DNA of 5,621 nucleotides from Chloroflexota bacterium (GTDB taxonomy: Bacteria > Chloroflexota > Anaerolineae > Aggregatilineales > Aggregatilineaceae): positions 1-5,621 of the forward strand of contig JACRBK010000554.1 of assembly GCA_016234525.1 (NCBI GenBank). The letters are read 5' to 3'. Positions 1 through 3,507 of this stretch are shown here, in pieces (positions within the stretch are counted from its first letter, which is position 1; each line of letters opens with the position of its first letter). The notes under the pieces are model-generated. The model searched no databases. It saw only the letters and a program-made list of their open reading frames with translations, and had not been told where the DNA came from. A program made the translations under genes and the position numbers.

Positions 1-273
1 GAACTCGATGCCCCGGTGCTGCGTTCGGATGTGCTGTCGATGGACGATTTGCAGCCGGGTATGATGCTGCGCGGCACCGTGCGCAACGTGGTTGACTTCG
101 GCGCCTTCGTGGACATCGGCGTAAAACAGGATGGGCTGGTGCATATCTCCGAAATGTCCGATTCCCACGTCCGCAGCCCGTATGAAGTGCTGAGCGTCGG
201 CGATGTGATCCACGTCAAAGTCGTCAGTGTGGACAAGGATCGCGGACGAATCGCGCTGAGTCTGCGGCGGTAG
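1..273 (+). CDS. tex: Tex-family transcription accessory protein, C-terminal fragment (S1 domain)
   Basis: Only the last 90 residues are in the window; frame 1 is open from the first base, so the gene begins upstream, and the in-frame GTG at 16 is not a real start. The segment V11-LSMDDLQPGMML followed by RGTVRNVVDFGAFVDIG and then DGLVHISEMS is the characteristic Tex C-terminus, where an S1 RNA-binding domain (about residues 20-88 of the fragment) closes the protein. S1 hallmarks seen are G25-T-V, F33-G-A-F, the D44-G-L-V-H-I-S strand and the final RIALSLR. Known of the family: Tex is a cytoplasmic nucleic-acid-binding protein linked to transcription, built from an HTH region, a YqgF-like nuclease fold, HhH motifs and this S1 domain; the other domains are out of view. 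The protein stops directly after the S1 fold, without the charged tail some Tex proteins carry. Another S1 protein (RpsA, PNPase) is less likely given the LSMDDLQPGM lead-in. Confidence 0.87.
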   Translation, partial: ELDAPVLRSDVLSMDDLQPGMMLRGTVRNVVDFGAFVDIGVKQDGLVHISEMSDSHVRSPYEVLSVGDVIHVKVVSVDKDRGRIALSLRR

Positions 274-313
274 AAGAAACAGCTTTCAGCGAAAAGATAG
301 GCCCTCCCCTGTG

Positions 314-348
314 TCCCCTCCCACTACGCTTCGCTGGTGGAGAGGGGA
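314..348. repeat. Imperfect hairpin with TCCCCTC/GAGGGGA stem
   Basis: TCCCCTC (314-320) pairs with GAGGGGA (342-348) and CCAC (321-324) pairs with GTGG (337-340). There is one bulged A at 341 and a 12-base loop. AAAA rather than T follows the stem, so it is not an intrinsic terminator on the + strand. The GGAGAGGGG-type stem resembles the neighbouring hairpin at 401-423, so the two probably belong to one family of intergenic hairpin repeats. Confidence 0.6.
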
Positions 349-406
349 AAACCGGGCGCGGCAAGCAGCGCCCCTACACAAACCCGGTGGGCTGCGGTGT
401 CCTCTC
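348..406 (-). repeat. Dispersed intergenic repeat, left copy of an inverted pair
   Basis: Bases 354-406, read on the minus strand, match 3241-3293 at 49 of 53 positions, including 31 consecutive identical bases (368-398 against 3249-3279). Weaker similarity (AAAA-C/G-C) continues out to about 348. The 354-373 part forms a GGGCGC/GCGCCC hairpin. The two copies face each other and bracket the kinase gene. No open reading frame lies inside, so this is a short non-coding repeat of REP/MITE type. Its mobility is inferred, not shown. Confidence 0.8.
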
Positions 407-437
407 CAACCGAGTTGGAGAGGGGGTAGGGGGTGAG
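401..437. repeat. Perfect 10-bp hairpin (401-423) with a G-rich tail
   Basis: CCTCTCCAAC (401-410) and GTTGGAGAGG (414-423) are exact inverted complements around a CGA loop. The tail GGGTAGGGGGTGAGG follows to 437. The hairpin overlaps the last six bases of the left dispersed-repeat copy. There is no T tract after it on the + strand and none on the minus-strand exit side, so an intrinsic terminator is unlikely. It is better read as an intergenic palindromic repeat; it could also act as an mRNA-stabilising or protein-binding structure. Confidence 0.7.
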
Positions 438-460
438 GTCGCTCTTAAATTGACGCATAT

Positions 461-493
461 AGGCGAGGCAAGTTTCGCCCCTGCAAAAATTCC
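461..493 (-). repeat. Diverged second copy of the dispersed repeat, next to the kinase promoter
   Basis: Laid over 354-386 without gaps, this segment shares the blocks GGCG, GGCAAG and CGCCCCT and the following C-A-rich run, about 23 matches in the first 32 positions. It lies in the same orientation as the 348-406 copy. It folds as GGCGA/TCGCC (462-466 with 475-479), extended by two G-T wobble pairs around a CAAG loop. It ends about 30 bases before the kinase promoter. Divergence is high, so common ancestry rather than chance is probable but not certain. Confidence 0.5.
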
Positions 494-523
494 CCGGAAT
501 ACCCTCTCGATTGTGACTCGCGT

Positions 524-552
524 TTGACCCGGCGGGCGGTTGGTCCTATACT
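524..552 (+). promoter_or_regulatory. Sigma-70-type promoter of the kinase gene
   Basis: TTGACC (524-529) and TATACT (547-552) are separated by exactly 17 bases; each box matches consensus at five of six positions. Transcription would start near 559-560, giving a leader of about 45 bases before the ATG at 605. The reading frame of the kinase stays open through this promoter from a TTG at 524, so the promoter supports the downstream start. Confidence 0.65.
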
Positions 553-604
553 CAATACCAGTGTAATCTTTAGCCCATCCTTCATCAGCTACGGGGCGGA
601 AATT

Positions 605-3241
605 ATGTCTCTCATCGGAATGACCCTCGGCTCCTATCGCATCGTGGAACAGGTCGGGCGCGGCGGCATGGCGACCGTCTATAAAGCCTATGACCCCGCC
701 ACCGACCGGCATGTCGCGATCAAAGTTCTGCCAGAAGAATTCGCCCAGGACAGCGGCTTTTTAGCGCGCTTCGAGCGCGAAGCCCGCGTGGTTGCCAGCT
801 TGCAGCATGTGCATGTCCTGCCTGTCTTTGAATATGGACAAAAAGAGGGCGTGACGTATCTGGTGATGCCCTATATTTCTTCTGGGACGCTGAAAGAACA
901 CCTGGAAAAACACAAACTCGATCTGGCCGAAGCGGTGCGTATTTTCGGGCAGCTTGGCGATGCGGTGGATTATGCTCACCGGCGCGGAGTCGTTCACCGC
1001 GATCTGAAACCGGGCAACGTGTTGATGGATACCAGCGGCAACGCCCTGCTGACTGACTTCGGTCTGACGCGCATGGCCGAAAGCGCCAGCACACTCACCG
1101 GGACGGGAGTAATCGGCACGCCAACGTATATGGCTCCCGAACAAGGCCAGGGGGGCGACGTTGGCCCGCGCAGTGATATTTATTCACTGGGGATCATGCT
1201 GTACGAAATGATCACTGGCGAAGTCCCGTTCAGCGCCGATACGCCGATTGCCGTCATTTTTAAGCACATCAACGAGCCGCTGCCTTCCATCCGCAAGAAA
1301 CACCCTGAAATCCCTGACATCGTCGAGCAGATCATCGCGCGGGCGACGGCCAAAGACCCCGAAGCGCGTTTTGCATCGGCGGGCGAAATGGTCACACTGC
1401 TGCGGCGTGTCACCACCTCGTTGTTAACCGCCACACAAACCGGCGACCTCTCTAATTCGGCGCTGCTGGCGACTCAACAACTCGGCCCTATCGCACCGTC
1501 TTCGTCGTCTGCCCCCAACACCGAAGTGATCGTGACGATCACCCCGCCTCCGGCAGCGGCCTCGCCCAAACAGCGGCAGGGACTCCCGCCCCTGGCACTG
1601 GGGATCGGCGCGGCTGTGCTGCTGCTCGCCGTGATAGGGATTCTGCTGGCAACGGGCACATTAGGCGGCAGTGACGATGGCGACAAGACCAAAGCCCCTG
1701 GGGTGGTCGTCCAGGAGCCAACCGTTACTCCTACCGAAACGCTGATTCCGCCCCCTACTGATACCCCCGCCCCAGTGACACCCGCCGTCGAAGTGCGGCG
1801 CAGTATCCCGGCGCGATCTGGCCCCGGCACACAGTACCCGGTGGTGACGACACTCGACGCCGGTCAGATGTTAGATATTGTAGGGATGAGCGATGACGGC
1901 GCGTGGTATCAGGTCATGCTGCCGGGTGGTACATTCGGCTGGGTGACCGTCTCGACCACGATGGTCAACACCAGCGGTAACCTGGACAGTGTGCCGGTCG
2001 TGGTGATCGCTACCGATACCCCGGTTCCGACCGCGACAGCGACGGCCACTGCCACCGATACGCCGACTCCGACCAACACGGCGACGGCGACAGACACGCC
2101 CACGAACACCGCGACGCCCACCGTCACCTTTACGCCCACCGATACGCCAACCGCGACAATCACCGACACACCGACGGATACACCTACCGCGACTGCGACA
2201 GCAACCGCGACTTTCACGCCGACGATAACGCCTACCTTCACGGCTACCTTTACCGAAACGCCAACGATCACCCCCACGCCAACCGCGACGATCCCGCAGT
2301 TCCAGACAGTGGGCGGGTTTGAAGAACTGGACGTGTTAGAAGGGCATACCGGCGAGGCTATTTTCAGTGTTGCTTACAGCCCGGACGGCACAACCTTCGC
2401 TTCGGCCAGCAAAGACGGGACGGCCTGGTTATGGGATACGCAAACCCGCCAGCCCCTGTATGTCTTAACCGGGCATATCGGGACGGTGTACGGCGTAGAA
2501 TTCAGCCACGATGGGCGGCGGTTGGCGACCGTAGGCGGCGATGGCCTGGTCAAGTTGTGGAATGTCACCACCGGCCAATTGTTAAGCACTCTACCGCAGC
2601 ACTCGCAGCGCGGCTCATTCCATGTGACATTCAGCGCGGACGATGCCATGATCGCGGCGGGCAGCCAGGATGGAATCATTGGGCTGTGGGACGCGCAAAC
2701 AGGCGAATTGATTAAAGCCTGGACCGGACACCAGGGAACCATTCACGGCCTCACCTTCAGCCCCGACGGACAGATTCTCGCCACCAGCGGCAGTTCGGAT
2801 CGTGTCGTTCGGCTGTGGAATATGAACCGCACCTCGCCCGATTTTGGCCTGCTGCGCGTCGGGTTAAACAGCGCGCTGCAAGGCTTATATGAAATCGCTT
2901 TCACCCCTGATGGCGCACTGCTGGCGCTGACGGGGTATCCGGCGAATATCGAACTATGGGACACCGACGTTAATTCGGCTAACTATGGGCAGCTTCGTTA
3001 TACGATCACCGGTACGGGCGGCAGCACTTTGACGACCCTGGCCTTCAGCCCTGATGGGACGGTGGTAGCTGTCGGCGGTGATGATAGTTCCGTTTACCTG
3101 TGGGATATGCGCGACTATACCCAGATCGCCCGGCTGCGCACCGTGACCTCGGTGGTGCAGAGCGTGGCATTTGCGCCCGATGGGCAAAGCCTGATCTTTG
3201 GCAGCGATGATGGCACGGTGCGCATTTGGGGGATTAAGTAG
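605..3241 (+). CDS. Membrane-anchored Ser/Thr protein kinase with SH3b, Thr-rich stalk and WD40 propeller
   Basis: The product is 878 residues. Residues 11-267 form a bacterial Hanks-type kinase: Gly-rich loop G18-R-G-G-M-A-T-V, VAIK lysine K40, helix-C E59, HRDLKPGN (catalytic D133, N138), DFG at 151-153, an activation loop with several Thr, GTPTYMAPE ending at E179, D191 and R255. All key residues are present, so it should be active; HRD makes it an RD kinase, normally switched on by loop phosphorylation. A membrane helix spans about 329-350, with K/R before it and acidic residues after it, placing the kinase inside the cell and the rest outside. The outer part is an SH3b-like domain (about 394-452), a Thr-X stalk (470-563) and seven WD40 repeats (577-876). 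The family signals by phosphorylating cytoplasmic proteins; ligand and targets are unknown. ATG 605 is preferred over TTG 524, because the promoter lies between them, and over ATG 620. The ribosome site GGGGCGGAA (593-601) is weak. The gene appears monocistronic. Confidence 0.93.
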   Translation: MSLIGMTLGSYRIVEQVGRGGMATVYKAYDPATDRHVAIKVLPEEFAQDSGFLARFEREARVVASLQHVHVLPVFEYGQKEGVTYLVMPYISSGTLKEHLEKHKLDLAEAVRIFGQLGDAVDYAHRRGVVHRDLKPGNVLMDTSGNALLTDFGLTRMAESASTLTGTGVIGTPTYMAPEQGQGGDVGPRSDIYSLGIMLYEMITGEVPFSADTPIAVIFKHINEPLPSIRKKHPEIPDIVEQIIARATAKDPEARFASAGEMVTLLRRVTTSLLTATQTGDLSNSALLATQQLGPIAPSSSSAPNTEVIVTITPPPAAASPKQRQGLPPLALGIGAAVLLLAVIGILLATGTLGGSDDGDKTKAPGVVVQEPTVTPTETLIPPPTDTPAPVTPAVEVRRSIPARSGPGTQYPVVTTLDAGQMLDIVGMSDDGAWYQVMLPGGTFGWVTVSTTMVNTSGNLDSVPVVVIATDTPVPTATATATATDTPTPTNTATATDTPTNTATPTVTFTPTDTPTATITDTPTDTPTATATATATFTPTITPTFTATFTETPTITPTPTATIPQFQTVGGFEELDVLEGHTGEAIFSVAYSPDGTTFASASKDGTAWLWDTQTRQPLYVLTGHIGTVYGVEFSHDGRRLATVGGDGLVKLWNVTTGQLLSTLPQHSQRGSFHVTFSADDAMIAAGSQDGIIGLWDAQTGELIKAWTGHQGTIHGLTFSPDGQILATSGSSDRVVRLWNMNRTSPDFGLLRVGLNSALQGLYEIAFTPDGALLALTGYPANIELWDTDVNSANYGQLRYTITGTGGSTLTTLAFSPDGTVVAVGGDDSSVYLWDMRDYTQIARLRTVTSVVQSVAFAPDGQSLIFGSDDGTVRIWGIK
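2030..2290 (+). repeat. Period-6 coding repeat for a Thr-X stalk
   Basis: This segment encodes kinase residues 476-562, where every even-numbered residue is Thr without exception (44 Thr in a row at alternate positions). The residues between are mostly Ala and Pro, with some Asp, Ile, Phe, Asn and Val and one Glu. All four Thr codons are mixed, so the DNA is not a clean tandem repeat and the pattern is kept at protein level. It is likely an extended, flexible or glycosylated spacer between the SH3b domain and the propeller. Confidence 0.85.
2333..3232 (+). repeat. Seven WD40 repeats in the kinase (beta-propeller)
   Basis: Seven units end in W-D or an equivalent: LWD (609-611), LWN (651-653), LWD (694-696), LWN (737-739), LWD (784-786), LWD (832-834) and IW (874-875). 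Most carry the FSPDG-type turn and an SxDG-type turn before the closing strand, and GH pairs are visible at 580-581, 623-624 and 708-709. Blade 5 (about 749-787) is the most degenerate, with GYPAN in place of S-D-G. Seven blades make a complete closed propeller, usually a protein-binding platform. Confidence 0.85.
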
Positions 3242-3300
3242 AGAGGGGACCGCAGCCCACCGGGTTTGTGTAGGGGCGCGGCTTGCTGCGCCCTGCTTTT
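3241..3300 (+). repeat. Dispersed intergenic repeat, right copy of the inverted pair
   Basis: Bases 3241-3293 are the reverse complement of 354-406 with four mismatches. Similarity fades after the GCGCCC at 3288-3293, with a trace of the AAAA end seen as TTTT at 3297-3300. The first repeat base is also the last base of the kinase TAG stop codon, so the repeat abuts the coding region with no spacer. No flanking target duplication is visible outside the two copies. Confidence 0.8.
3274..3300 (+). terminator. Possible intrinsic terminator of the kinase gene, inside the repeat
   Basis: GGGCGCGG (3274-3281) pairs with CTGCGCCC (3286-3293), eight pairs including one G-T wobble, around a CTTG loop. 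TGC and then TTTT (3297-3300) follow. The stem is GC-rich and well placed 33 bases after the stop codon. The T tract is short and set off by three bases, so termination may be weak. Confidence 0.4.
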
Positions 3301-3338
3301 GCACTGCATGACAAGATTAAAAAGTTAATGTGCAAAAG
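3296..3338. repeat. Perfect 9-bp inverted repeat with an AT-rich loop
   Basis: CTTTTGCAC (3296-3304) and GTGCAAAAG (3330-3338) are exact inverted complements around 25 mostly A/T bases. It follows directly after the dispersed repeat. It could be a weak second terminator hairpin, a protein-binding site, or part of a larger repeat. Nothing in the sequence decides between these. Confidence 0.45.
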
Positions 3339-3412
3339 AGCTGTGCAGAGTCTGGGTTTGAGCGCCTTGAGTGCGCTTCCAGGCTGTTGATCTTTAGCCG
3401 TAGAGCTTGAGC

Positions 3413-3441
3413 CTGCGGCGCTAACGGCGAGCGTGCCGCAG
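3413..3441. repeat. Hairpin just upstream of the glycosidase promoter
   Basis: CTGCGGC (3413-3419) pairs with GCCGCAG (3435-3441), and GCT (3420-3422) pairs with AGC (3430-3432), leaving a 7-base loop and a 2-base bulge. No T tract follows. It ends 12 bases before the TTGACA box, so it could be a regulator-binding palindrome. A chance GC-rich fold is also possible. Confidence 0.4.
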
Positions 3442-3453
3442 ACTATCTTTAAA

Positions 3454-3482
3454 TTGACACCGCTGGTCGCACCTTATTTTTA
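3454..3482 (+). promoter_or_regulatory. Candidate sigma-70-type promoter of the glycosidase gene
   Basis: TTGACA (3454-3459) matches the -35 consensus perfectly. The -10 is poorer: TATTTT (3475-3480) at 15 bases spacing, or TTTTTA (3477-3482) at 17. Transcription would start near 3487-3490, leaving a leader of about 20 bases. The T/A-rich stretch 3471-3498 contrasts with the GC-rich surroundings. Confidence 0.5.
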
Positions 3483-3496
3483 AACAGCTTCATTTT

Positions 3497-3501
3497 AAGG
3501 A
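3497..3501 (+). promoter_or_regulatory. Ribosome binding site of the glycosidase gene
   Basis: AAGGA lies six bases before the ATG at 3508, close to ideal spacing. It fixes the start of the downstream gene and is clearly stronger than the site in front of the kinase. Confidence 0.75.
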
Positions 3502-3507
3502 TCACTT

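Larger units (their letters stand above)
274..604. other. Gene-free region between tex and the kinase gene, rich in repeats
   Basis: This 331-base stretch has no convincing gene on either strand. From left to right it holds about 40 bases of unremarkable sequence, an imperfect hairpin (314-348), a dispersed repeat copy (348-406), a perfect hairpin (401-423) running into a G-rich tail to about 437, a diverged copy of the same repeat (461-493), a small inverted repeat ATTCC-CC-GGAAT (489-500), the kinase promoter (524-552) and its leader. I see no convincing intrinsic terminator for tex: neither hairpin is followed by a T tract on the + strand. Confidence 0.75.

Noticed and set aside
450..480. 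TTGACG at 450-455 as a second promoter for the kinase
   Set aside because: No acceptable -10 box lies 16-18 bases downstream; the region there is the GC-rich diverged repeat.
524..604. TTG at 524 as the kinase start
   Set aside because: The TTG is the -35 box of the likely promoter, and the extra 27 residues do not look like a kinase N-terminus. ATG 605 gives the typical opening.
1909..2277. Minus-strand frame encoding Val-Gly-Val-Ser repeats
   Set aside because: It is the mirror of the Thr-X stalk codons read antisense, so the repeat is a by-product and not a silk-like protein.
2012..2293. CRISPR or minisatellite array
   Set aside because: The repetition is a coding period of six bases with free synonymous variation and no spacers; it is a protein stalk in an intact frame.
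2333..3241. WD40 part as a separate protein
   Set aside because: The frame is continuous with the kinase, with no stop, ribosome site or promoter between them, and kinase-WD40 fusions are a known bacterial pattern.
348..3300. A classical composite transposon around the kinase
   Set aside because: There is no transposase, no target duplication outside the copies, and the repeats are too short and too like ordinary intergenic repeats.
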